From: Glandiceps talaboti
Lineage: Eukaryota > Hemichordata > Enteropneusta > Spengelidae
Length of the DNA: 62,000 bases
Assembly: GCF_964340395.1 (NCBI RefSeq)
Contig: NC_135549.1
Coordinates: 26,047,342-26,109,341, forward strand
Reading direction: 5' to 3'
The notes beneath the pieces are model-generated. The model saw only the letters and a list, made by a program, of their open reading frames with translations, searched no databases and was not told where the DNA came from. Each line of letters opens with the position of its first letter. Position 1 is the first letter of the stretch. This document shows positions 37,077 through 50,022 of this stretch, one piece after another. A program made the translations under genes and the position numbers.

Positions 37077-37110
37077 ACTCGGTGAGTATCAATCTGCTAA
37101 GACAGTGTTT

Positions 37111-37167
<57 letters not shown>

Positions 37168-37199
37168 CTCGGTGAGTATCAGAGTTCCAGTACTACCAA

Positions 37200-37290
<91 letters not shown>
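36926..37290. repeat. Cluster of motif-plus-(TA)n repeats
   Basis: Three copies of ct.ggtgagtatcaatctgc or its truncated form begin near 37000, 37078 and 37168, separated by (TA)n. The last runs into gagttccagtactaccaaaact. They share both motif ends with 32,905-33,005. The copies look like nested or slippage-amplified versions of one element. Confidence 0.8.
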
Positions 37291-37292
<2 letters not shown>

Positions 37293-38560
37293 ATATTGAG
37301 CTAGTCAGTGTTAAAACGTCAAAATATCCATCTAGTAAAATCATTGTTCCGGATGTGCAATGGATAGTCACGTGACATTTGAGGTTTATCTATGGCGGGC
37401 CGATGGGGTGGGGTGTGGGGGATATGTAATTAATGTATTGTCTTCCATAATACCTGTACTGGGTATAAGAATTATAATAGATCAAAGGAATTTAACGTAA
37501 TTCACTTTTAATGTTGACGTAATTTAGGTCTATAGATGTTTCGTTTCACTTTTTTTTTAAGAAAAAAAAATAATTGTATGTTGAAATCATGTCATCGTCA
37601 CGTCTACTATATCGTCTCTGACATTTGATGTATAATTACGTGTCTGTATCATACCAACAATTTAAATAAAATAAATATTACAATAATGGCTTTGTGTTTA
37701 ATCATACCGCACACAATATAGAGTAGACTATAAGATTCGTCGTTGGTGGCGCTGAGCACTGTTAATAAGCCCCCCCCCCCCCAAGTGTTTTTGATAACCT
37801 GACCATCCCTAAGCCGCCGACCCCTAAACATTTCTTACATTCAAAAAGTAAATTGACGAAAATTTACTCTATTACCGGGTAAATTTTCTTTCAAACGTGT
37901 CTTCGGCCATTTAAAATATATCCAATTCAGCTAGTATAGAGAGACTGGCCTTGGTCTGTATAGTACGAAGTACACTGAGTTGGTTCATTTCTACAGTATT
38001 GTCTATATTTATATTCGTCCACTTCACAGATATCTTTTTTACGCCTCGTCAAATTATCACAGATAGAAGCATTGTGACGGTTGAAACAATTCCTCAGAAA
38101 AAGGTATAATAAAATTCCGACCTATCTACCCTACACTCTCAAGAAATATAGGATTGAAAACAATATTTTTATTTATAAGTTTTGCCTAACCATAAGCTAA
38201 AATAACGAGTCGGGGGTTACAGGTGTATGTATCCGTAAACAATGTCGAATCTACGTACAGTCTAAGCGGCGGTTAACCAACAAGTAACGGGACGGAAAGG
38301 TTATCCTGACTGCAAGTATACCACTACTGTTAGTAACAACATAGTGGATGATCCGTTGAAAGCCTACAGGCAAACAATAGGGTACCCTTATTGTCCGATT
38401 TGTCACTTTTTGAATATTTTTAAAAAAATGTTCCTAATTTTCAGTTTCCACAGCGTCCCTAGCGTACACTATACGAAAAGTCAAATTTACCCACCTTTAC
38501 CATACCTGTTACCCACCTAACCACCATCTCTGTCCAGGGATAGTACGAGAGGCAGTAGCC

Positions 38561-38716
38561 CTTTTGACTGTCTACAACCCCCAGGTGAGAGATCACCCGG
38601 GGGGGGGGGGGTAAATTAGGTCAAATGTGGAACTTCGTCTCATACTCACCACATTTACACATCCTCTGCCCAAGATTTACCCCGGTGGAAAGACATGGTC
38701 AAATATGACCTTTCGT
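38561..38716 (+). repeat. Dispersed repeat, copy 1
   Basis: Shares ttttgactgtcta, agagatcac, tggaacttcgtctcatactc, accacatt.acac, tctgc.caagatttacccc and ggtcaaatatg with 59,795-59,940, about 85% over 145 bp by eye, same orientation. Probably a degraded transposon fragment. Confidence 0.75.
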
Positions 38717-41040
38717 ATAGTGGTAGTGTCTATACGTTCCAAAACAAAAAAAAGGTGAGTGGTGAAGTGCCTTGAACTAAATATGGCCCCTTGTGATGTG
38801 ATACAAAATTATGAATTTGACGTTTGCATATATGTTTATGTGACGAGTAAAACACCTACACGGGAAGTTTGCATGATTCCGGATCCCCCATGAAGAGTAA
38901 AACGACATTACCGGTTCCTAAGTAATGATTCCAGAACAAGACAAATTTAAGGTTACAATCACGATCTGGTTAACTTAAAAAATATCATGGAACATCTTAG
39001 ATAAATTTCAGACGATCCAAACACATGCTTTATATGTGAACATATGCTATGAAGAAGTGAATACTATTCATTTATAGAAACTGAAAAAACGAACCCCCCA
39101 AAACCCGGCTACAATTGATACTTACAAACTGATAATTTTCCCTTCAAGTTGACACCGCCAATTTAATTTGCTGTACAAATACAACACATTCTTTGCAATA
39201 TTAAAGTCTTATTTACGTTTCGTGTCTGCAATGCAATAAATTAAAAGTTTGTCATTTTCAACGTACGTGTCACGTGTTCTGACATTGTATGACGGCAAAT
39301 GCAAAAAAGACATACATACAATTGTCCATGATTTATTGATTTCAAATGATTTGTTATCTCGTTAGATTTATCCGTAACCCGTTTACGTAAAAACTCAGGC
39401 TCTTTATTTATGAGACACTTAGATCAGTGTCGTGATTGGACAAGGCTGCTTTATCACATTTTCCATTGCGAGCGATAACATTATGCGCGCGCATGTAGCG
39501 TGTCTTATATATCGGTACGGTACGCGGCGAGTCCGAGAAATAAAATCCTTGGGTACGAAGCTTGCCGACCACTGAGCAGTGTGAATGTGGTGCATGTATC
39601 GGAAACTATATATAAATTACTATTGACTAGGAAAGGGCCGGGGAGGGTAGGGGGCAGATCTTGTTTGAGAGGAGAATGCAGGTGCAATTTTTCCTAGATC
39701 CTGAATGGGATTAAAATTCGAAAAATTGAAACGATAGAGTTTTAGGGCGACATAGTGAGACATGTCATCTTAAATATTGGTTGAAGTAACAGAAAAATAA
39801 AAAAAGTTAAACCAAGGGGTTTTATGAGGTGACAAGTATCCACGGCGATGCCGTGATTTTGTGTAATTTCTCATAGCCCACAATGGCGTTTTCTGAATTC
39901 AACAGGGTGCGAACTTCTCGTCGGTTCAATTTGTTTTAACGAATAGTTTTCAAATTTTGCATCCTTTTTCCGAATACAATATACAAAATTCGTATCGTTT
40001 TAGTATTTTGAATTAATACTCTGTATTAATTTTATCAATATTTAAGTTTTATTTTTGCATCAACTTTTGTCGTCGTTGACAAAACTGGCGTTATTTTGAC
40101 TGACATCCATCTATAAAGACGGTGTTTTATTACTTATTTTGATCCGTAAATGTTGTATTAAGTACAAACTAAAAGAGCATGTCACCCTTAAACAAAAATT
40201 GACGATTATTGGCGGATATAACCTAGGTATGACGTCCCTAAACGACATAATATCGAGAAACGCGAATAAATCAACAAGGTACTTTCAACTGTAATCCACA
40301 TTGGACGTTTCGATCGATATTCTATTCATTGAAAATTGATACAATGTTTAGGGCTTGTTTGGTGGTCGTTCTGTAAATAATGGCGCCGGAAGCGCCGAGA
40401 TGACGTAATAATTATAAACAAGAGAATAAATATAATGAAAACATTCAGTAAAACTCTTTAATTTATCATTAATAAATTAAAGTGTGATCTATAGCTATAC
40501 ACATCTGTCTACATCCGATAAGACAGATTTTAACGCTTATTCAGACAGGCGCGTAATTTTACCGGCTTATGAATATTCATTAACCAGCTGGCGCTTTGTT
40601 ATGGTACGGGCCGAGAGGGTCATGATGACTTCGACCAGTTGAATTTCACTGAAAAGGTAGGTTATTGTTTTTCTTTTTCGAAAGAGATGTTGCACAATTT
40701 GTTAGAGAATATCTCCACAGCTACTAGAGCTTGAGTATTGTTATATTGTGTAGAAAATGACTATCTAGAATTACCAATAATCAGTCACATAGCAGTTCAC
40801 AGCGATAGTAGTACATTGTACAAATTATAAGTTATATTAGTCATGAGGTAAGAAGTCCTTCCTACCTCCTGGGATTAGTTGACTGGCGTGTTATTAATAG
40901 GCCATAGACGTCTTTACAATGTAAGATGAATTAAATGGTAACATATGAACTAAATATATCCCACAGTAATGTGATCTTATATACACCTATTAGTATGTTG
41001 TTGTTGCTGTACTTTTTCTGTTATTAATAATAATAATAAC

Positions 41041-41079
<39 letters not shown>

Positions 41080-41157
41080 TTATTTATAAAGCGTCAGTAT
41101 CCACAAAAAAAATGTGATCAAAGACGCTGTAAGCAATTCATACAATACAAATATCAC

Positions 41158-43010
41158 TTAAAAAGCAGTTTCAAAAAGTAAAGTTTTAACATTGGATTTA
41201 AAAGCAGATAAGGTAGGTGACTGACGGATGTTGAGTGGGAGATTATTCCAGAGAGTGGGGGCAGCAACACTAAAAGCACGATCACCATATGTCTTAGTAC
41301 GTGATCGAATGGGGCAGAGTTTGAACTGATCAGCTGACCTTAAATTACGACGTGGAACGTATAGTTCTATCATGTCAGAAAGATAAATTGGTCCAAGCCT
41401 ATGAATGGATTTAAAAATAAGAACTAAAATCTTAAAAACAATACGTTCAGAAACAGGTAACCAATGCAACTGATATAAAATTGGAGTGATGTGAAAGGTG
41501 ATTTTGGAACGAGTTACAATTCTAGCAGCAATATTTTGAATACGTTGAATACGGTTGATTAGGTACTTCGGAAGCCCAAAGAAAAGTGAATTACATGAAT
41601 CTATTCGAGATGTAATGAATGCATGAACTAATTGCTCAGTAGCAGGTTGAGATAAATATTTGCGGATAAGCGCAATACGACGCAAATGAAAAGTGGCAGA
41701 ACGGCAGATCTGTCCAATATGCGGCTTCATTGTCAGACAAGAGTCAAGGATCACTCCAAGGCTCTTGGCCTGACAATGGACGGGAATCAGAGCATCGCCA
41801 ACACGAATTTCTGTAATCGCTCTACTAGTGGACAGATCACCCGAAGTAGCAGAAAAAATAACAAATTCAGTCTTATCATCATTCAAACACAAGAAATTTT
41901 CAGACATCCAAGACCTGACATCAGAAATACAAAGTTCAAGATTAGAAACCATTCTAGCTTCATTATCTATAGTACAAGACATATAAAGTGAAGAGTCATC
42001 TGCATAAAAACTATAGAGACATCCATGACTTGAAACTAATTCACCTAATGGAGAAGTGTACATATTAAAAAGTATAGGTCCTAGAACCGATCCCTGTGGT
42101 ACCCCAGTGTCAAGCGGATAGAATGGTGACTGGGTGGAATTCACAAGTACACACTGACTGCGATTGGAGAGGTAGGACTGAAACCACATGAGGACACTAT
42201 CTGAAAGACCAAAACGGTCTCTTAAGCGATTCAGTAAAATAGAATGGTTCACAGTGTCAAATGCTGCGGAAAGATCAAGCAATACCAAGAAGACGTCCCT
42301 TTTCTCATCAAGAGAGAGCAAGATGTCATTTGTTACTTTAGGAGAGCAGTCTCTGTACTATGTCCTGGTTTGTACGCAGATTGCAATGGCTCGTCCAGTG
42401 AATAGTTAACAATGTGGGAAGTCAGCCTCCTGGCAACAATACGTTCTAAAGTCTTCGACAAAAACGGCAAGTTAGATACAGGGCGGTAATTTTTAAGAAC
42501 TTCTTGCTCAAGAGATGGCTTTTTAATGAGAGGTTTAACGACGGCTTCCTTAAAATGAGCGGGTACTACACCATACCGTAGAGAATTATTGAAGATTTCG
42601 GTAATGTGCGGTAACAATACTTGTATAATGTCAGGGTGTTTGAAGATCTTGGTTGGAATCGGGTCAAGGCAGCAAATAGATGAAGGCGATGAACGAATGA
42701 TCGTGTCAATTTCATCACCAGTAGTAGGTTTAAAAGCATCTAGGCGACAATCGGGTTTCATTTCAGCAACAGGTTGTGAATAGTGGTGATTAGAATTTCC
42801 AGGTACAGTGCCCAGGTTCAAGGTTAGAGACTTGACGCGATTTAAAAAGAATTGAGCAAAACGATTTGCTAATTCCGAGGAATCCCCATGTTTTGGTAGA
42901 ACAGCAGAAGTGTTAGTATGACCCTTTGCAACCTGAAATAACTGTTTTTGGTTACCCGCGCAATCGTCAACAAGTCCGGCGTAATAACTCTTTTTTTGCC
43001 TCCTCAACAA
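41158..43010 (-). pseudogene. LINE reverse transcriptase part (broken)
   Basis: Frames 43010-42333 and 42321-41158. Motifs in order: LDPIPTK, YRPVSNLPFLSK, FLVLLDLSAAFDTVNH, GVPQGSVLGP and FYADDSSLY (the catalytic YADD box). The C-terminal RAFSVAAPTLWNNLPLNI block is characteristic of L2/CR1. The break between the two frames falls just before the first catalytic Asp motif, near 42,330. No stop lies within the RT frame from 42321 to 41158. Confidence 0.9.
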
Positions 43011-44148
43011 TGCGCACGACGTCAGTCCGACAGGCCCTGTAAATCTGACGATGTACTTCCAACCCTGATTTTCTCCACACTCTTTCTGCCTTCATTCTTT
43101 TCAACCGTGCATTGATGATTGACTGATTAATCCATGGAACTGGTCGCCTATTGGGGACCAGTCTCTCACGAGTTGGTGCATGGCGATCAAATACATCGCT
43201 AACTGTGTTATTAAGAAGATCCCAATTAGTAGATATGTCAGCATCTGATTGGAGGCGAATAGATGCAGATAAGTCAGCAGTGAACACATTAGCGGAAAAG
43301 GATTTCATGTTTCTTGATTTGATGGATTTTCGAGTATTTCTGACGTAAGAGAAATTGTTTATGGAGAATAGAACCGGGAAATGGTCGGAAATCGCATAGA
43401 TTGGTTCGACTCGAACATCAGCGACGGTACTGTCATCAGCACGAGTAATAATATGGTCAATAGTATGACCAGCACGATGTGTAGCACAAGTTACCAATTG
43501 ACGCATAGAAAATGACTCCAGAATGTCATGATATTTCCGGGTATTCGGACAGTTCGGATTGTCAGTATGAAAGTTGAAATCGCCAGCGATGACAAACGGC
43601 GAATTATTGGTGAGATGACAAGACAAGAAATCGGTGAAGTCGTTGACGAAATCATCAACACTAAAACCATTTAATTTATTTGGTGGAGGACGGTAAACCG
43701 TAGCTAATGTGATATGCGACGATGGAGTTTTTATACGTACCTCCATTAATTCGATTGATTTAAATGAGGTAGAAACTGGATGTTGCAACACTGACAGTGA
43801 CGATTTAAAGACCTTTACGTGGAACACTGATGATAATATAGCCTGGTGGAAGAACATCTGTGATGAGGGATGAATCACTTTCATTGTCACGAAGCCATGT
43901 CTCGGCGAGCATTAAAATATCTAAGTGATGGTCTTGGAGGAATTCATTGATGGCTGTAGATTTATTAGACAGTGATCGGCAATTCATGAAGGAACAACGA
44001 AGAGTTTTTATTCGATGCTGATCAACAAATGGTTTCATAACAGAAGATAAGTCGGCTGGAATTTTGAGTGATTTTTCCTTCACTGGCACAAAACCACTCA
44101 GAAGCTGATTTTTATTGATATGCAGCAATTCAGTTCTGCTTTTTGAAT

Positions 44149-44183
<35 letters not shown>

Positions 44184-44263
44184 TGTTGTTGTTGTTGCTG
44201 TTGTTGTTGTTGTTGCTGCTGCTGATAACGAGTTATTCCTCTCGTCCATAGGTCTGACTCCAC
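42967..44263 (-). pseudogene. LINE endonuclease part (broken)
   Basis: Two frames, 44263-43805 and 43890-42967. Visible APE-type landmarks: NCRSL near the start, LAETWL (catalytic Glu), VIAGDFNFH (Asp/Asn), HTIDHI and ISDHFPV (Asp/His). The first frame begins with an artefactual Gln/Arg run encoded by the trinucleotide tract. A segment around PPGY..SVPRKG, where a Gly-rich loop is usual, is interrupted by the frameshift near 43,830. A second frameshift occurs in an A/T run near 42,990. Confidence 0.85.
44148..44227. repeat. (GTC)n/(GTT)n trinucleotide tract
   Basis: About 27 trinucleotides, mixed gtc, gtt and gct. Marks the boundary between the LINE and the plus-strand transposase pseudogene. 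Reads as poly-Val (+) or poly-Gln/Arg (-); not evidence of coding. Confidence 0.9.
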
Positions 44264-44689
44264 TCAGCAACTTTGCACGTGTATATTCAAATCAAACTGA
44301 AGTAATGTCTATACTACGGAAACGGTTCAATATAGGAAGTTGGGCTGCTGAAAGTAGGTTAGCCAGGCACCATATAGATAACCATCACGGCAGCCAGTTA
44401 CAGTTACACCAACCAGCAGCTGGTGTTAGAGGTGGTCGGTTTAACATAGGTGTATGGGCTAGGGAAAAGAAACGTCAAGAACAAGAGTTAGTTGCTATTA
44501 CATTGAAGTTAGCCAGCAGCAGGAAACTAGTTAGGCAAGCAAGAGCAACCATAAATAGACAACACCAAGCAGTCCGTAAACTAGAAAATAACATAAGTAA
44601 CAATAGAAAGGTAAGATAAATAGAATGAATTGCAGATACAGATATTTCTGAAAGGGACATGTGACATATACTAATTTGATATTGTTATT

Positions 44690-44756
<67 letters not shown>

Positions 44757-47123
44757 ATATTTTAAAATGCAGCCTAATAAAATGCAATTTGTTTGATATT
44801 TATTTAATAGTCTATATAATCATTTATTCATTAAATTGATAATATATTATTTCCTATAAAATATTCTTGTTATTTACTTTTTCTGAGAATACACTAGGCA
44901 GACAATGCACCCAATATAGCAATCAAGAGAGCCAGGTGGGTCAACAAGGCCAGCAGGATTTTTGAGGATGACAGTGAGTCACCGAAGCTCTCCCCATAGT
45001 CGAACAGTGGAGGAGGCAAAGGGAGACTCTTGAAGCAGAGTCTGTTCATGGCACTTCCTCTACTGTCAGTAAGGGACACATACCAAGTACTGCTGCTCTA
45101 GATGGGTTATGGTTTACATTAGTTTCAAATGCTTCTGCATGTCAAATGAGATCTTACATAACCAAGTCTGAAACCATGACAAAGACAGTCCTTCCTTTTC
45201 TTGTAAAAGATTCTATTAAGAATTTTCAGCAAAGTGATGCAAACCTTGTAAGAAGTGTACAGGTTCTATACAATGGGGGTGTACTTTCAAAGAGAAAGTA
45301 CGCTATTATTAGACAAAGTGAATTACAATCTTTGTCAAAGTTGAGTAAAGGCAGAAAAGCACTGCAGTTTGTTTTTCAATGCAGTATTCCAAGGATTCTG
45401 CCATACATCAAACTACAAGAGTACATCCTTGGTTTGGATATAGGCCAGCTAGATCCAGTAACCTTGGATGGAAAGGTAGTTGGATTATGCAGAAGACCTG
45501 AGGAGCTGCTACTTAAGATGGTTAAATTATATTTTGTTATGCAGCAAACTAATCCTAACTTACGGTAGTTAATTGGTTTTGCCAAGAAGAGGGTGTCTTC
45601 CATATAGCTATAGGGTCAGATGGGGCACCCTTTCCTTTTGGGAAATACAATGAAGCTACTGCATGGGTAGTAAGTTTTCTAAATGTTGGCCATCGTGTTG
45701 CAAGCCCTGATGATAAATTTTTGCTCCTTGGGGCAAACTGTAAGGAAAATGATGAAATAATGATTGATTATGCACACACATTGCAGGCAGAGTTGCATGA
45801 AATTGAAAGTAAAGTGTATGACATCAACAATATAAAGGTAAGTTTCCAAGTTTCTCTTCTGCCATTTGATCAGAAGGGTCTTGCTAGTGTGTCTGGTGAA
45901 CTGTCGAATTCGGCAACCTATTTCAGTTCATTTGCTAATGTAAGTAAACCAGATATTGTGACAATAGGTGTCAGTGTAGGTGAGGGGTGTAAATGGGAAC
46001 CATGGAAATACACTGATAGAGTAAATATGGCTGAAAAGGAAAACAAGTTCAAAAGATCTGTACAGATATTTAAGAGAACAAAAAATACCATAAGCAAAAT
46101 AACAGAATATATTGCCAAGAATGAATCCCGGCAGGAATTTGTGCCTCCTTTAGGTGAGTATATTGATAAGGCAAAAGTGGAGCCATTGCATCTGAAAAAT
46201 AATGCCTGGCAATACTACTTTAAGATGCTCCTTGTAGACGCCTTTTATCACAAACCCCTGAAACAGACATGGTAAATGGTATGAAACTTAAAGATCTACC
46301 CGAGAATTGCTGTTTGTATAAGTTCCCTTTTGCCCCCAAATGTATTGCCAAGGCAGGAAAATTGTACCATAGAGTAGTCAAGTCACTGAGTAATGACAAA
46401 ACTGTCAATGCTGCACAGTTTCGGTTTACAGGTGAGGAGTCTCGTAAATTGTCTTTGAATTACATGTGTCTTGTGAATGCACTTGACAAGCAGAATACAG
46501 TAGAGGAGAGGAGATTTAGGATTATGCTTTACGCATATATAGGGCGCTTATTAAGAGATGTAACAATTGTAATGGCAAGGTTCAACATCACTGAGGCTGA
46601 ACTTACGGAATTGAAGTTGAAGTGTAAGTTATATTTCAATGTGCATTCCCTCTTTCTCGATGTAAATAATACAATTTGGCACATTGGCCATTGTGTGCCA
46701 GTACACACCAAATATATATATAAGAAATTTGGCATGGGTCTAGGTCTTAACACAATGGAAGGTAGAGAAGCTAAACATCAGCGGTTAGCAGAGTATAATC
46801 AGAATTCAACACCACAGTACCGTTGGGCATTAATATTCTGCCACGAGTTCATGATTTTGTACTGGTTAAGACAACATGACCCCAGTACAGATACATACCG
46901 TAGGGCAACAGAAGGTAAATATTAAACAAAGGAGAAAGAGAAATATATACCCGATAAATATTTTACATACCCGGGTCACTGCCTTTGTGGCAATGTAAAA
47001 GTCAGTGGTGATGTGTCATGTGTACACTGTTCTGACAAATTGATGAGTGAAATAAAAAGATCAGCATTACATGGTTGTATCACTCCAGCTCTAAGTAGGC
47101 TTTATAAACACAGTAAGAAATGA
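44252..47123 (+). pseudogene. Decayed DDE-type transposase (metazoan multi-copy family)
   Basis: Exon 1 ends at 44610 (donor GTAAGA). Exon 2 starts 44898 in phase. Frames then shift near 45,000, 45,568 and 46,270, and an in-frame TAA stands at 46923-46925. Conserved pieces, in order: QSDANLVRSVQVLYNGGVLS; GSDGAPFPFGKYNEATAW near 45,615 (first Asp); GELSNSATYFSSFANVS near 45,895; EPLHLKNNAWQYYF near 46,182; and TMEGREAKH near 46,757 (candidate Glu). A C-terminal CXC...CXXC ribbon (HCLCGN...CVHC) precedes the TGA at 47121. I know this domain order from repetitive uncharacterised proteins of cnidarians and other invertebrates. Assignment as a transposase is inference from the acidic-motif spacing and copy number. 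Confidence 0.7.
44691..44752. repeat. (GT)n microsatellite
   Basis: About 31 uninterrupted gt units inside the intron of the plus-strand transposase pseudogene. Confidence 0.95.
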
Positions 47124-48175
47124 TATAACTAATGTACACAGTATTAAGACACATATAATGATGCTATATGTACATCAGCAAGAGTGTATCATTGGGGTCA
47201 CAATTTGTGTATAGTGTTAAAATTTGAAATGCAACAAAGTGAACCAGCATTTTGATTGAGTCTATGAACTGTAATTTAGACACTCAAGTAGCATTAATTT
47301 TTACCCCACAGAATGAAAGAATAATGTATTCATAACGTTGCTATACAAATAGCATTCTTGTATGGGTCTATAAACTGTAAATATTGGAATGTACAGTTGT
47401 CAGCCATATGATTTGTATGATGACAATGAAATACAAAACATGTATATCATATGAATTAGATTAAAAATTTTCGTATTAAACTTGTCATATATTTATGTAA
47501 TTATAGAGTGTATCGTTGGGATCATAATTTGTATATATTGTTCACAGTATAGTTAATAAAGTGTTATCTGTTTAAATTTGTTACCCTTCTAGAAAACATT
47601 TCCTGAATATTCACAGCATGATATAATGTCAGTAACAAAATTGGTATTTAAAAAAAATTAAATGTCATTGAATGTTAAAAAATGTCACCTGAATTTGTAA
47701 ATATTGGAATTTAAAATTGTGAGTGAGGTGAATGATTGTGAAATTAATTAAAATTCTGAATTTCACCAAAATAATTATGACAATTAAATGTGCCATCTTT
47801 TAAAAGAATATAATCATTAATATAAGTACTGTTTCATGCTTGAAAATGTTTTGTTTTGATGTATTTGATTGCCATTTGATTGATAAAAAACATGGATATG
47901 TAACAAAAATGGAAATGCAATCAATTATATTCATGTTAAATATTTAATAAAGCACAAGAATACACAATATATAATCACTGTAAATTCATTTAATTGCAGG
48001 AATGTTGAATAATTGACATACAAAATTCCCAATATCACGTAACTGTTCAATAACAAATGACAGTCATGTTTTAACTCTTCAAAATTCATGACAGAAAAGA
48101 TTGATGTGAAGAGTGCTGTATGAGTTTATACATGCTGAGGGATTCCATTTCTGTTCCAGCACCCATAGTGGAAAT
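47124..48175. other. AT-rich spacer between converging mobile genes
   Basis: About 1 kb, strongly AT-rich, no exon. A ~38-bp direct repeat, agagtgtatc.ttggg.tcataatttgt, occurs at about 47,187 and 47,504, and taaatattggaat-type phrases recur. It may contain the 3' ends of both flanking mobile genes. Confidence 0.5.
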
Positions 48176-49253
48176 TTATTGATACAGTTTCCCTTTTTTG
48201 TGGTATCTAACAATGCATGGCCTGTTCTCAGTACAGATGACTGCAACATGATGACCGTTGACGACTTGGTTTAGAAACTGCTGGTCTCTATATGTTGTCC
48301 CCTTTCCCATGACGTAATTTAATTTGTTGATCCATGTAAACTTGATTGTAACAATGGCAGTTGTCTCTCTGTCCTCAACACCCATTTTTGTCATACTTGC
48401 GCGTTCCTTCCATTCCTTCAAGGGAGGATTAACTATGGTGATAACTATGGTCAACATTTCCTATCTGAGAAATGAACTGGCGATTCAGAAAACGAATCTT
48501 TAGACCGGAAATGTACGTTTCACCATTGCATGAAGAGATACTTTTGACGAATATGATACATTGGTCAATTTCTACAAATGACCCACAGTGAACCGGTACA
48601 CCTTTGACAGTAATAGCAAATAGCTGTAGAGTGTCATTGTCCAAAATAGTCTCGATACGGCGTTTTGGGGGTTCGGCTCTTTCCTTACGTGTTTTTTTCG
48701 CTCATCCCTGCAGCCCCACGTTGCCCACTTTGCTTCTTTTTGCATTGTCTTCTCTCGGCCAGGATGTCATCACAATTAGTAATTTTCTGTTTCTTCCCGC
48801 TAGAGTCAGGTGCTTGTTTTGGTGTGGCACGTTTTTTTTTCTTCTGGCTTCGGTTTCATCCTGGAGAGCTACACGACCGTTGATGATGTCATCATACACG
48901 ACAACTTTGCCATCGTCTAGCAAAACGCTCTTGTTCATTGGACCATTCGTTTTTACTTCACCAGTACTGTAACACAGCCCATCAATGTATTCTACTTTGT
49001 CTTCCGCCTTCACCAGTGTTTCAGGATGGTCGTGATATTTGAACAGACCAGTGGGTGTCAGCACTATTTTCTCACGCCTCCTCTTCATCAGTGGTTGTGT
49101 TTTTGTGGGAAGACGCACGGTTGACCTGAACATAGTTTCGTTGTATCGACTGTTCCAGTTCATGTAACGGACAATGTACTTGTTTTCACCTCGAGTATTT
49201 GGGCCGGCCGCCAAACACCCTCACAATCAATAACTTCGATAGAATCGCCGTTG
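48176..49253 (-). pseudogene. Tudor-knot/chromo-barrel exon, decayed (tail of the Ubl-USP gene)
   Basis: A good acceptor (ttctttcag, 49254) starts an exon reading NGDSIEVIDCEGVWRPAQIL. After a one-base frame change near 49,185 it continues NKYIVRYMNWNSRYNETMF. Together these match the Tudor-knot pattern (D..G.W..A.VLEV...Y.V.Y..WN.R..E). The frame then meets TGA at 48704-48702, continues open beyond it (AKKTRKERAEPPKRR...), shifts near 48,450 and stops at 48176. The phase equals that of the preceding exon (50259-50018), so it was probably its next exon. Separate-gene status is possible. Confidence 0.55.
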
Positions 49254-50022
49254 CTGAAAGAAATGATGATTCGTATTTAGAAAGACGTGGCAACTTACAA
49301 GAACTTCAGTGTTGTTGGTTTGAACATGGTACTTCCATGGTTTGAATTGCTGGGGTAAAGTGGGACCAGTGCTACCTATCATTTGTTAATATTACGTATA
49401 CATCGCAAGTGCAAATAAACTAAATGCGCCGCAACTATATTGTTTGGCGACAATGCCTGGCTTTCGCTGGTTATTGTTTTAAGAATTTTGATGCATTGTG
49501 GTTAGAACAGTCTGTAGATTCTAGCCTTTCAGTTTGGAAACGCTATTATTAAAAGGTTTGAGAACACGTTTACTCTTTCCTGTTCGCGTCTCAAAAAGTA
49601 ACCGCGTTGTAACCATGTTTTTACCCTCAAAACTCTCTTATGATTTGAACAAACAAAAACATAACTCGACATACAGAAAACTTTAGACACTTGAAATACT
49701 TCTGTCATTCGATATCAAAAATGTGTTTTTTTGGTTATGGTCAATCACCATCTTGCAAATGATAGTTTATCTCGTCAGTGGCTATTGTCTTACTTTTGTT
49801 TTAAAAGTGTTTGTTGAGACACGTAATGCATATAATAGAGGTGGGTTCGTTTCCAAACCGTCTCTTATAGCATAGCCCTCTCTATTATCTATGCTTATAG
49901 TAACCATGATTACACAGATACAGTCAAGCTGTAGACAAATTTTCATCAAAACCGGATGCTGAAATTTTAACTATCCTGTGCACATAAAACGTTAACAAAA
50001 CTGTATTTCAGCTTTACCTTTG

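Larger units (their letters stand above)
35884..41021. other. Intergenic DNA between SMKR1 and the LINE, no supported gene
   Basis: Contains the TA/motif repeat cluster (36,926-37,290), homopolymer C and G runs (37,771-37,783; 38,598-38,611), a dispersed repeat (38,561-38,716) and CpG-richer stretches at 39,420-39,560 and 40,380-40,660. The last includes ccggaagc and tgacgtaa motifs and a donor-like aaag/GTAGGT at 40656. No exon with a recognisable product. Confidence 0.5.
41022..44230 (-). mobile_element. L2/CR1-clade LINE, frameshifted
   Basis: Minus-strand element with an apurinic-like endonuclease followed by a reverse transcriptase. It ends after the stop at 41158 with a short 3' UTR, gctttataaataaatt, and an (ATT)n tail at 41080-41022, the typical L2-type microsatellite terminus. 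The 5' end is placed at the (GTC)n/(GTT)n tract at 44,148-44,227, an inference. The ORF is broken into four reading frames, so this copy cannot encode a complete protein. No LTR; target duplication not identified. Confidence 0.88.

Noticed and set aside
39500-39697. Overlapping frames in a CpG-richer region
   Set aside because: Open on both strands, unrecognised; better explained as possible promoter-like DNA than as a gene.
44143-44230. Poly-Val start of the plus-strand frame and poly-Gln/Arg start of the LINE frame
   Set aside because: Both are translations of one trinucleotide tract; no evidence that either is a genuine N-terminus.
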